This document shows positions 1 through 10,500 of a DNA stretch of 64,000 bases, in pieces; position 1 is the first letter of the stretch, and each line of letters opens with the position of its first letter. A program made the position numbers and the translations under genes. The stretch is from positions 8,308,001 to 8,372,000 of the forward strand of contig OY292278.1 of assembly GCA_958496175.1 (NCBI GenBank), read 5' to 3'. This DNA is from Sisyra terminalis. Lineage: Eukaryota > Arthropoda > Insecta > Neuroptera > Sisyridae. The notes beneath the pieces are model-generated. The model saw only the letters and a program-made list of their open reading frames with translations, had not been told where the DNA came from and did not search any database.

Positions 1-3000
1 ATATCGCTCGACAAGCTTCATTCACCCAATGAAATGATGTAAAATAATATACAGCTGTTACTAATTGATGCAATCGCTTATTGTAGCGAATATTTGATGT
101 AACTTAAACAAAAAAAAGATTTATTTGTTAAGAAAACATAATTAGCAAAAATAAAGTATCCACTTACATACACCACCAAGATAATTGGTACAGAAAATGT
201 AGTAGATAAACAGAACCATAATAACAAACGTTTCTCTACTAATTGCCACAAGAAAAAGCCCTAAAATTTAAATAGAGTCAAAGAAAATATGAAACTTATT
301 TTTTCGTTAAAATTCCATATAAATACCTAAGCTCCAATAAAATATATTCTAAAATGCTTCTATCTCAAAAAATCAAAATTCCAGCTAAAGATAGTTAAAT
401 TATTTGTGTATACAATATAAAGAATATATTGCGGTCCAACTTATCTATCTATTATTATAAAGAGGAAAGATTTGATTGTTTGTTTGCTTTGAATAGGCTC
501 CGAAACTACTTGGCCGATTTGAAAAATTCTTTCACTGTTGGGAACCTACACTATTTCCGGTGAACATAGGCTATATTAAATTTTCAAAAAAGTTAAGGAT
601 CTATACTAAAACTCCAATAATGTAACCGAAGGTCTGAAAAAATTACCAAAAAACATTCTTACATCGCGTGCGCTGCGAAAACTATTGGTTACAGAACAAA
701 ATAATGTGGTACGATTTTGTAGAACATATCATTATCTACAAAAAATAGAGCGACAGCATATGTCTAACTATTATAGTTATGTCACAATAAGTGTTTTTTC
801 TTTTTAAAAAATATATCTAAATGCCACCGTTATAAAAGCTCTTTTGTTTATACTTTGGGATTAATCCTTATCAAAATAAATGACTTCATATTTAAGTTTG
901 CTTCAATACCATTATATAACTTTTTGACTTAGTCAATTTGAACATTCCATTCGAAAGATATCACAAGTTTAAAAATGTAAGTTATTTGAAAAATGTCGCA
1001 TGGTCACCCCATTTTACTAATAATTAAGACCAACTTTATTGAACTTGGCGATATTTTTTATTTATGTATAGATGCTGATTGATTTACAGATTATTTGGTC
1101 TACGGTAGGTATACCTACCGTAGCTATACGCAAAAGACATACTATTTTTAGGTATTTATAAATATTTTTTGAAAATTAATTGATTATTACATAGAAAAAT
1201 TTTATTCTTTGCAACAGTTTATTAAATGTGTCTTTTTGAAGTTGACAAAATAGTGTTTTCAGGTATGATTATGTTTTTCGTAAAAGAAATAAGAAAAATA
1301 AAAATTTTCATATACCACTACAAATGGCAAATTTGAAAAGAAAACATAATCTACACCTACGTTACGCAGGCGAAGTTGCGGGAATCAGCTAGGTGTAGTA
1401 TAATTAAATATAATATTATATAAAAATCATACCATAAACATACATTTGAACCGAAGGTCAAACACTTTTTTACACAATGTTTGTTTGAACTTCTGTTCAA
1501 ATTTATGATTATGGTATGATTTTTATTTCATATTATGTTAAATTATACTATCATACATAAATTGAACCGCAATATATTCTATATATTGTATACACAGTAG
1601 ACTGATTCAAAAAAAATTATGAATTATTTTTTCTTAATTAAATCGAAAATATTGGTGGGAATGACAAAATAAAATCCTGACAAAAAAGGTCTCTTACAGG
1701 TTTTTTTATATATTTATTCCTTCAAAAGTTATTCGAGGTCAAAGTTGAACTAAAGAGAAATTTTAATATTTTTTCAATTTTTTGACGCAACCATCAATTT
1801 TATGAGAACATTTTATAGGACATTTTTAGTAGAGCACTTTTTTTCTATAACTTATCTCTATAAAAGTTTTTGATATTTTTCACAGGTCCTAAGTTATTTG
1901 CATTAAACTGAAAATTTCCTGAATTATTATATTTTTAACATAAACATTATTTTTTTATTTTAATTAAATAACTAAGGACCTGTAAAAAATATCAAAAACT
2001 TTTTATAGAGATAAGTTATAGAAAAAAAAGTGCTCAACAAAAAATGTCTTAAAAAATTTTCTCATAAAATTGATGGTTGCGTCAAAAAATTGAAAAAATA
2101 TTATAATTTATCTTTAGTTCAACTTTGATCTCGAATAACTTTTGAAGGAATAAATATATCAAAAACTTGTACAAGACCATTTTGTACATCGTTCAATTTT
2201 CTACAAGAATATACCTTGGTCATTCCGAAATATTGTCACCAACGTGAGCTATAAAATTCCAAAATGCAAGAGAATATTGTTCCCATGTTATTTAAATGGA
2301 AAATCGAAATTTGCGATGCGGCACCTCTTAATATTAATATTAAGAGCTTTCATAGGTTTTTTTTTGTCATTTCCAACAATATTTTCGATATAATTAAGAA
2401 AAAAAAATTCATAATTTTTTTTGAATCAGTCTAATACACAGTATAGCTGTTCAAAGTCAGCGAAAAAATCTTATTTCGATTAAATTATTTGTAATATTTT
2501 GTATTTACCTAGTGCGTAGGACAAAAATATTTGGAAAATCAAAACGAAGAAATACGTGCCCCATGCTGGTCTAACTTGCACTCCATATAAATGAAAAAGT
2601 AGCATAGTCACCCCAAAACATTTAAGCACTGTATATAATCCAAATCCCAATGAAATTGCAATAAAATTTTCAATACTTTTTACTCCTTTAATTGAAGACT
2701 ACGTATAAGTGAAACTATTTGACTAATAACAAAACAAATATATGGAAAGAAGACCTGAAATTTTTTTGATATCCTCCAAATTTTGATCTCTCTCATACAC
2801 TTTGTAATAAATTGTAGCCAACATAGTGGAATAGTGGCAATAAGCATTGATTATTCCTAAACAAATTAGATTTGCTTGAACTAATGGAACATCATTTATA
2901 ATCTGAAAGTTATATTTGTTACAATTTATAATAAGCTTAATTTCATTTTTCTTCAAATAGAATAGGAAAATAAGATCAATCAAAGGAATTAATGTTTTTT

Positions 3001-6000
3001 TTTTGCTAAAGTGAAACCAAAAATCTTACCTCAATCGGATATTCTTCACTGTTAAGAGGATTCTGTAAGACAATATCATTAAAAAATAATTTCCTTATCT
3101 TTGATATTTCATTTCGTAAAATAGTTTCAGTCGTAATTTCTATTCCTTCAGCAATAACTTCTATTGATTTGTCAGCATATTTCGAAATAGGATCCTGCTT
3201 ATAATACAACTGACTTGTCATGTCCTGATAGAATTGATATGTGAATCCCTTGGGAATAATCATATAAACCGGAAAATTGCCAAGACCCTCTTCATATCGT
3301 AGGCGTTTCAGACTTTTGAAAAGTGTTAACTGCACAAGGGTTGAATTGAATTTGTTTAATATTTGACAACTAATTAAACGTGCAGTTTCACTATTGCATT
3401 CATAACTTTCATCCGTGTCGCCATTGAAAACGGCTATGGGAACAACTCGATCAGTTCTCATTGAAATATAGCCGAAGATATATGCGGCCATAAACAAAAA
3501 AAGCTCCACCAACAATAATGTGATCCAGTTTCTTTGGACTCTTTTACAATCAATCCAATTGATCCAAAGTACTCGTCCCAAATTGATTTTAAAAATGCCA
3601 CATATTTTTCGGCAAACTCCAAGAATAATTGCTTTATTCGAAGGTTCCATCGAATCATATTCGATGATGTTTCTTAATTGAATTTCTCGTAAAGATGTGC
3701 CCCGGATATTGAACAAGTGGGAGTCAGTCGAGGAACTTCTTTCTCTACCTTCGGTTATTGAAACATTTGTAATTAAATAATGTCGTTCATGAGTGTAGGC
3801 TTTTGCGTAAACTTCTTCCAAGTGGGTTAAATCGTTACGGGCGACCAGTAATTGAGGTGATCCTTCTACTACGATTTGTCCACCGTACAAAATGCCAACA
3901 CGATCTGCTTTCTGGGCTTCGGTTGAGTTTATAGTTGTTAAAATAACTGTTGAATTTTTTGTCGCTGATAAATCTCGCAATATAGTCCAAATTCTATAAA
4001 AAAATCAAAAGGATTTTCCAACAAAATAGTGAAAATTTTCATTGTTCACATCAGTGGCGTAGCTAGGTAACCAAGGGCCCTGGGACAAATTAAAAAATGG
4101 GACCCCACTGCTATGTAAACTGATTAGGTTTTATCAAATAAAAATGTGAAATATACAAATACTTTAAAAAGCTAAGCTACTTAAGCTCTTTTTTGTGCAC
4201 TGCACACTGCCAGGTAATAAAAATATTAAGAGTGGATCACCGTCAGAAAAAAAAATGTTTTCGATTTTTTTTGTCCATAAATGTCTTCTTATAACATTCA
4301 AGAATAACGTGTTAAAAGGATTTGTCGATATTCGAAATATTTCGAGTTATAGACCTATATATACATATATACATAAAAATTGAATAAATTGATAACATAA
4401 AAAAATATCTTAAAAAAACTTTAAATGCGTTTTTCTCGAAATCAACTTTTTAAAACTGGCAGACAAGATTTCTCAGAAACTATCCGACGGATTGACTTGA
4501 AACTGGAGAGTGTTATAGTTCAATACGTCTTCTTGGTACTGAACCTCTGAAATTGGCCAAACCTTCCCCCCCTAAAAGTGGGAGAGGGGGAAAGGTCCAA
4601 AAAAGGTCGTTTTTTTAAACTTTTTTTTTCAAAGTCGCGCCATTTTGTGAATTTTCAACTTTTTCGGATTTTCGAGGTTCAGTACCAAGAAGACGCATTA
4701 CCAAAACCTACATTCTTTGGAAAATCATGATCCAACTTCCGGCTTCCGAGAAAACTTGTCTCCCGTTTGCCTCCTCATTTTTGAGGACCCTTTTTCAAAG
4801 CGCTGTAAAAGGAGGAGGGGGGAACATATCGGGACAAATAAAAAAAATAGTTCAAAACTTCAACTTTTACATGTTGAAGACCGTTTTTTAATATCTCTAA
4901 AAAAATGGGAGCAGTTTTAAAAAAATCATTTTTTTTTACGTTCTGACGGTGATCCACCCTTAAACAGTAACTACATAAATTACAATTATTACTTGGTGTA
5001 GGTTTGACAAATAAAAGGAAATAGAGAAGATTCAAGGGTTTATTATATAGCTGGGTGATTCCCGCGACTTCGTCTGCATAACGTTGGTGTTGATTGTTTT
5101 CTTTTTAGGTTTGCCCCTTGTAGTGGTAGTATATAGAAATTTTTATTTTTCTTATTTTTTTTATTATTTTTCTTATTTTCTTATAATCATACTTGAAAAC
5201 ACTATTTTGTCGAATTTAATTTATTTATTTTCAAAAATTATTTATAAATAGTATGTCTATAGTATAGCTACGATAAGTTTACCTACCGTGGACCAAATAA
5301 TCCGTAAATCAATCAGCATCTATACATAAATAAAGTCGGTCTTAATTATGACTAAAAAAAGTCGAAACTTATCAAAATACTCGCGTTAAAATAACAGAAG
5401 TTAAGTTTCTAGATTTTGAATATTAGTAGGAATCTCTATTAGCATCGCTATTAACATCAACTATTTGTCTTATATATATAAAGGTTTATATTTCAAAGAG
5501 GCAATTTTTTAAACTTTAAATTGAGCTTACTGTGCTTTTTATCAGTTCAACTAAAAATATTTTTACAGATTATTTTCTAACTTTTAATTACCTTTCCAAT
5601 GATATATAACTCACCTATCTAAAGTAAAAATTTCTGTTTTCATCCCTAGGGAACCTTCCCTAGGAAACCCTAGGGAACCTTCATACCTTCCCTTTTTATT
5701 TTTTTTTTGGAATAATAAGTAGCCTATAGTATGTGGGAAATTGTGTTGTACCTTTATACCAAATTTTATTAAATTCGGTTGTTCCGTTCTTTAGTTAAAT
5801 CGGGACACACAGACAGACAGACAGACAAAACTTTTAAAAATGTTAAATTTGGAATAAGGGCCTCTTGAAACAAATATTTGCTCTAAAATTGGGTTCAAAA
5901 TCGAAATGTAGGCAGACGTAAGAATTTTATATATTAGTATAGATGGTCGGGCCTACCAACTGACTAAATAACAATTATATTTACAATTTTTTCCTAGCTT

Positions 6001-7406
6001 TAGTTCTCGCAAAAGTATCAATGACTTCGTTTAAATCCTGGCTTGATGTGGTTTTGTTTTCATTTGCTATTAGCGATAAATATCGGAGTCGAGGTTGGCC
6101 CATATTATTTCTTAAATATTTTATTATTATTTTTAATTTGCTAAATGATCTTTCAACTGCTGCAGAAGTGACAGGAATTGTAAATAATAATAACATTGCT
6201 GTAAATACTTTCGTCAGATCGCATTCTAGCACTCATATTTGCTCATTATTTCCTTACATAATTGGTGAACTTCCAACTGAATTTCCAAAAGTTCAGTTCG
6301 ATCGAGATTTCTGGTAAGGATTCGAGGGCCCCCTGAGCTTGAGGGCCCCGGGGCACTGCCCCGCCTAGCCCCTAGGTAGCTACGCCACTGGTTCACATAT
6401 AGATTACCTTTTAACAATTTTTGGATTGATTCCTTGAGTTGGTTCGTCTATAATTAACAGTTCCGGTTCGTGAAGTATGGCCAGAGCGAATGAAAGCCGC
6501 TGAAGAATGTTTTCATCATAATGTGCAAGTTTGAAATCATGTTTCGGTAAATCTAAAACTGTCGTCAAATGCATTTTTCTCACTTGAATATATTGACTCG
6601 AAAGATTAAATAAACGTCCATAGTATGCAAAAGTTTCTGACATTGTTAAGCATAAATCCAAGCCCAAGTTCTGAGGCATATAACCCACTTTACAATTATA
6701 CAGAGGCATTGAAAACTTTTTTTTAGAAATCTAAAAAAGAAATGTTTGATTAAACATCAGACATTTGATAATAAGTGAAATTTAAATGACGGCAAAAGCT
6801 GATCAGTTATGCACTAAAGCTCCAAAATATTGATTCATAAAATGAAATTTTCCGTAAGGAAAAACTTTATAATAAATGCACAAATCGGGTTGAATTTATC
6901 TTAAGAGATACCCAATTCTAAGATCTATATAGTTTAATCGCTAAAGCTCTTTTTAAAAAACAAGTGGCACAAGCAAAATTGAAATCCAAATTGTTATAAA
7001 CAAGTTACTCGTATTTCTCCTTGATTTAGAGGAATAATTCCAATCAAAGCTCTAGAAATTGTAGTTTTTCCACTGGCTTTTGGTCCAAGTATTGCATATC
7101 TAAAAATAGTAAAACATACTAAGTAATAAATCCGATAAATTGTCATCAACTTTACATTTCTCCAGGATAGATTTTCAAGTTTAAATCTCGCAGCACTTGA
7201 TTCCAAAAGTTGTAAAAACTATAATGCTTAAACCCATGTCGAATTTCGATAATCGGAACATAGGATTTAAGAGGTTTTGGTCTCATGCTCAAAAATTCTT
7301 TACTGATATTGGACCTTGATTTTCTAGCGGTTGAACTAATCGCTGATTTTGGCAGGTAGTTGCTGTCCCATTCGGGTAATGTGGGTAATATTTTATTATT
7401 AATCAT
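1..7406 (-). CDS. Gene C: divergent ABCH-type ABC transporter with degenerate ATPase motifs (3' end off window)
   Basis: My exon model, 5' to 3' on the minus strand, is 7406-7156, 7099-7009, 6730-6408, 3993-3030, 2902-2755, 2685-2509, 260-168 and 102-1 (partial). All junctions are GT-AG and phases agree, giving about 716 visible residues; roughly 50-60 C-terminal residues lie off the window. The ATG at 7406 has an in-frame TAA 15 nt upstream. The layout is a nucleotide-binding domain (about 50-265) and then an ABC2 membrane domain, as in ABCH half transporters. Walker B (LLIIDEP, Asp209-Glu210) and the Q-loop (GYMPQ, Gln134) are kept. Walker A is GPKASGKTT with Ala92 for the usual Gly. The LSGGQ signature is replaced around 184-190 (HYDENIL) and the H-loop His is Ile243. 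The 69-bp intron 2754-2686 sits where gene A has its last intron, at an equivalent Gly codon. The frame is open throughout, so this is not an obvious pseudogene. The last two exons are the least certain. Substrate unknown; plasma membrane location is inferred from the family. Confidence 0.8.
430..1400 (+). repeat. Dispersed non-autonomous repeat, class unresolved
   Basis: This block in gene C intron 6 ends in a segment whose reverse complement reads like the CCCGCGACTTCG-type sequence found widely in insect repeats. Positions about 1026-1400 match 5045-5345 in inverted orientation. The start near 450 (a TATTATTATAAAGAGG-like stretch) matches the other end of that copy near 5945. I see no coding capacity. 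It could be a non-autonomous LINE or Helitron derivative; I cannot decide between them. Confidence 0.5.
1420..1597. repeat. Fragment of the 41-kb hammerhead-carrying repeat, split by a foldback insertion
   Basis: The sequence around a GAACTTCTGTTCAAATTTAT motif and its AT-rich flank match the termini of the palindromic element at 41040-41560. The rest of this flank continues after the foldback element, at 2442-2500. The foldback element therefore landed inside an older repeat. The hammerhead-like core itself is absent here. Confidence 0.55.
1598..2433. mobile_element. Foldback MITE, copy 1 (8-bp target duplication), in gene C intron 6
   Basis: The element begins TAGACTGATTC and ends GAATCAGTCTA. 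It is flanked by the perfect 8-bp direct repeat ATACACAG at 1590-1597 and 2434-2441. The two halves are near reverse complements, meeting in an AT-rich centre around 1920-1960. It has no open frame. The 8-bp duplication fits the hAT or P superfamilies, but the termini do not settle which. At 836 bp it is shorter than the other full copies. Confidence 0.85.
4230..4959. mobile_element. MITE nested in the hAT element, TTAA-flanked
   Basis: The inverted termini GAGTGGATCACCGTCAGAA and TTCTGACGGTGATCCACCC are bounded by TTAA at 4226-4229 and 4960-4963. TTAA target duplication is the hallmark of piggyBac-type elements. An inner inverted repeat lies around 4525-4545 and 4678-4700 (a TTCTTGGTACTGAACCT-type stretch). 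No coding capacity is visible. Confidence 0.7.
5045..5945 (-). repeat. Second copy of the dispersed repeat seen at 430-1400, inverted
   Basis: It starts with TCCCGCGACTTCGTCTGC and matches the reverse complement of 1026-1400. It ends near a TATATTAGTATAGAT stretch. Inside it lies a short GACA microsatellite around 5812-5828 and a doubled CCCTAGGGAACCTTC near 5645-5685. It is inserted within the hAT element. Confidence 0.5.
5981..6300 (-). pseudogene. hAT transposase C-terminal (dimerisation) remnant
   Basis: The minus-strand translation contains the hAT C-terminal signature: TIPVTSAAVERSFSKLK, then a YLRNNMGQ stretch and an RLRYLSLI block. These match the hAT dimerisation domain. About 80 residues remain in one frame (5981-6232). 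The upstream part (up to about 6300) is shifted into another frame. The DDE catalytic region is missing. It is a dead fragment belonging to the transposon, not to gene C. Confidence 0.8.
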
Positions 7407-7424
7407 TTTTGTTTCCTTTTAAGT

Positions 7425-7446
7425 CAATTCAATTCAATTCAATTCA
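7425..7446. repeat. Short CAATT pentanucleotide repeat between genes B and C
   Basis: Four tandem CAATT-type units lie in the 94-bp spacer between the gene B stop and the gene C ATG. It may simply be slippage in AT-rich sequence. Confidence 0.7.
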
Positions 7447-7461
7447 AAAGAGAAATGTGTG

Positions 7462-7477
7462 TTTATTTTAATTTATT
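7462..7477 (-). promoter_or_regulatory. Polyadenylation signals of gene B
   Basis: Two AATAAA hexamers on the minus strand (7477-7472 and 7467-7462) lie 24-40 nt after the gene B stop codon and 56-71 nt before the gene C start. They imply a very short gene B 3' UTR, unless B and C are co-transcribed. Confidence 0.55.
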
Positions 7478-7500
7478 TAGTAACTATAACGATTTGAAAA

Positions 7501-10500
7501 TTAATAGTTATTTTGTTTTTTAATTCGAGCAATAATAAATATTAAACATAGTAGAAAAATGATCCAGAGTAAAGCTGATATAAATCCAAAATAGACGACA
7601 GGATTCGTTAGAGGCCAACCTCGACTCATCATGGCTCGTTGGGCTGCGATTACCGAAGTGAATGGTAGAGCCAAAGAGAAATATTGAAGCAATTTTGGCA
7701 TTCCTTCCAACGGCCAAATGTATCCACTGATGAATAAAATCGGGAAGAACATTCCCAGAACCCAGTAGGATGCTGTTTTCTCGTTGGCACTGAGTTGGGA
7801 CACGACAAATCCGAAAGCGATTCCTAGAAATCCCTGCAAGAATGTTAACAAAGTGATCAAATATATGTTTCCGAAACACTCCATCCCGAATCCATAGATC
7901 ATCAGTGATATTAATTCGATGGTGCAGACGCAAAGTGATACAGATTCAAGAATGATGTGGGATATGACAATTTCGAATTGATTTACTCCAGCAACCAAAA
8001 TACGTTCGATATATTTGCCTCGTTTTTCGGCCACAAGAATTTGAGAAGTTGGATTTGCGTTTATCGTGAAAATTAAACTGAAATATAAAAAATATGATCA
8101 CTTTTTTGGGATATTTTTCCCGTTAAAATTTGTTATAAAAAGGGAATATTTTTAGACATATGGTAAAAAGAAAATTAAAAAAAAGTAAATAAGGCTGACC
8201 ATTAGACTGATTTAAAAAAAAAATGATGATTTTTTTTTCTTAATTATATCGAAAATATTGTTGGAAATGACAAAGAAAAAATCTGGTGAAAGTTTAAGCT
8301 CTTAAAATTAATATTAAGAGTTACCGCATCGCAAATTTCGATTTTCCATTTAAATAACATGGGAACAATTTTCTTGCACTTTGGAATTTTATAGCTCACG
8401 TTGGTGACAAATTTTCGGAATGACAAAGGTATATTCTTGTAGAAAATTAAACAATCTACAAAAAAGGTCTCTTACGAGTTTTTGATATTCCTTCAAAAGT
8501 TATTCGAGATCAAAGTTGAACTAAAAAGACATTTTAATATTTTTTCAATTTTTTGACGCAACCATTAATTTTATGAGAAAATTTTATAGGATATTTTTGT
8601 AGAACACTTTTTTGCTATAACTTATCTCAATAAAAGTTTTTGATACTTTTCACAGGTCCTAAGTTATTTAATTAAAATAAAAAAAATAATTTTTATGTTA
8701 AAAATATAATAATTCAGGGAATTTTCAGTTTAATGCAAATAACTTAGGACCTGTGAAAAATATCAAAAACTTTTGTAAATATAAGTTATAGAAAAAAAAG
8801 TGCTCTACAAAAAATGTCCTATAAAATTTTCTCATTGAATTGATTGTTGCGCCAAAAATTGAAAAATATTAAAATTTCTCTTTAGTTCAACTTTGACCTC
8901 AAATAACTTTTGAAGGAATAAATATATCAAAAACTTGTCCGAGACCTTTTTTGTAGATCGTTCAATTTTCTACAAGAATATACCTTGATCATTCCGAAAT
9001 ATTGTCACCAACATGAGCTATAAAATTCCAAAGTGTAAGAGAATATTGTTCCCATGTTATTTAAATGGAAAATCGAAATTTGCGATGCAGCACCTCTTAA
9101 TATTAATATTAAGAACTTAAACTTTCACAGGACTTTTTTTTGTCATTCTCAACAATATTTTTGATATAATTAAGAAAAAAAAATTGTAATTTTTTTGAAT
9201 CAGTCTACTGACCATAATGAAAACCAGTTTATAATTTAAGTTTTTCAACTTGATTACCTAATCAATAGAGCTGGAGCCACAAAATTTTGGTAATTGGTAT
9301 TTTTGCCATACACCGGTTCTTTCATCTGCAACGGAATCACCCCCGCTTTTGATGATTTTCCACAATCGCTTAGTAAATCTCTGGCAAAACTATCATAAGC
9401 CCGATTGAACGAAGTCACCAAGTAGCTACTTATCGGCAAATCTGTAAAATGATTTCACCCCATTAAAATTTACGACCCCTTTTACAAAACCGAAGCAATA
9501 CTTGTCATATCCAACCAAATTCTAATTTCGGATTGCTCCAATATGAATTCATCTGGCCATTGATTCTGAAGCAATCGCGTACTAATCGCTTCGGAAAAAT
9601 ATTCCGAAAAATGAACCACACCCCATACTTTTCCTTTTTTTAGAGCCTCTCTTCCCCGTTCAACCGAAGGATAGTTTTTGAAGGACAAATGGGTATCGTT
9701 TGCCAAATAGTTTAGGAATCTACAGCTCAATCGATTCAAATTACATCCTGACAAGGAAATGCATGGTTCCGTTGCCATATCAATTTCGGAGTTAATGATG
9801 GCTTGAGTTAAATCATTTGGGGTTATTCCGATTGAGAAATAAAAAATTGCGGTTTGAGTCAAAGGAAGAATCAAGAAAAACAATAGGATCCACATGTTTC
9901 GAATTTTGCGCAAATAGTTCTTGTAAAGCAATGCTTTTATTTTGGAAAGCCTTATCGTTGATTTTTCTTGTTCATATCGAGAAGTTTTGTCTTTGTTGTA
10001 CTCAATCCAATATTTTTCTTCTTCTGGATTATTATTTTGGTCACTTTCCTCAGACAAGTTTCGACTATTATTTCCAGATAGTGCTAACTTAAGAAAAACA
10101 CCATCTAAATTAGAACTTGAAGAAGAAGATATCAGATTTAGGGGTGAGTTTTCAGCCAAAAGTTTTCCATTTCTTAAGAATCCAATCTAAAAAAGATTGA
10201 TTGAGAAAAAATGTTTAAAAATTAATAAAAAAGGGGTTACAGTATCGGCTTTTTCGGCTTCTTGGATATAATGACTGGTCATGACGACTGTTTTTCCTCC
10301 AGCTTTCGTTAAATTTTCCAGGTGGTTCCAAATGGTGCGACGCAAAAGAGGATCAATACCCACAGAAGGCTCATCCAGAATCAGCAACTCAGGATCGTGG
10401 ATTAATGCTACACAGAATGAAACACGGCGTAGCTCTCCACCACTTAAATTGTCCAGTTTGGTGGTCTTAGGTGGCAGTTCGAGTAAATTGCACAGGAATT

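Larger units (their letters stand above)
4052..6390. mobile_element. Degenerate hAT transposon in gene C intron 3
   Basis: The terminal inverted repeats CAGTGGCGTAGCTAGG and CCTAGGTAGCTACGCCACTG are flanked by the exact 8-bp target duplication GTTCACAT at 4044-4051 and 6391-6398. Termini starting CAGTGGCGTAGCTA are typical of hAT elements. A hAT transposase C-terminal remnant lies near the right end. Most of the interior has been replaced by a nested MITE (4230-4959) and a dispersed repeat (about 5045-5945), so this copy cannot be autonomous. It is spliced out with the gene C intron 6407-3994. Confidence 0.92.

Noticed and set aside
2690..2754. A 32-bp intron ending at TTATTAG, or stop-terminated readthrough, in gene C
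   Set aside because: Too short for a normal intron, and the frame would not match paralogs. The 69-bp intron 2754-2686 restores alignment with gene A at the same codon and phase.
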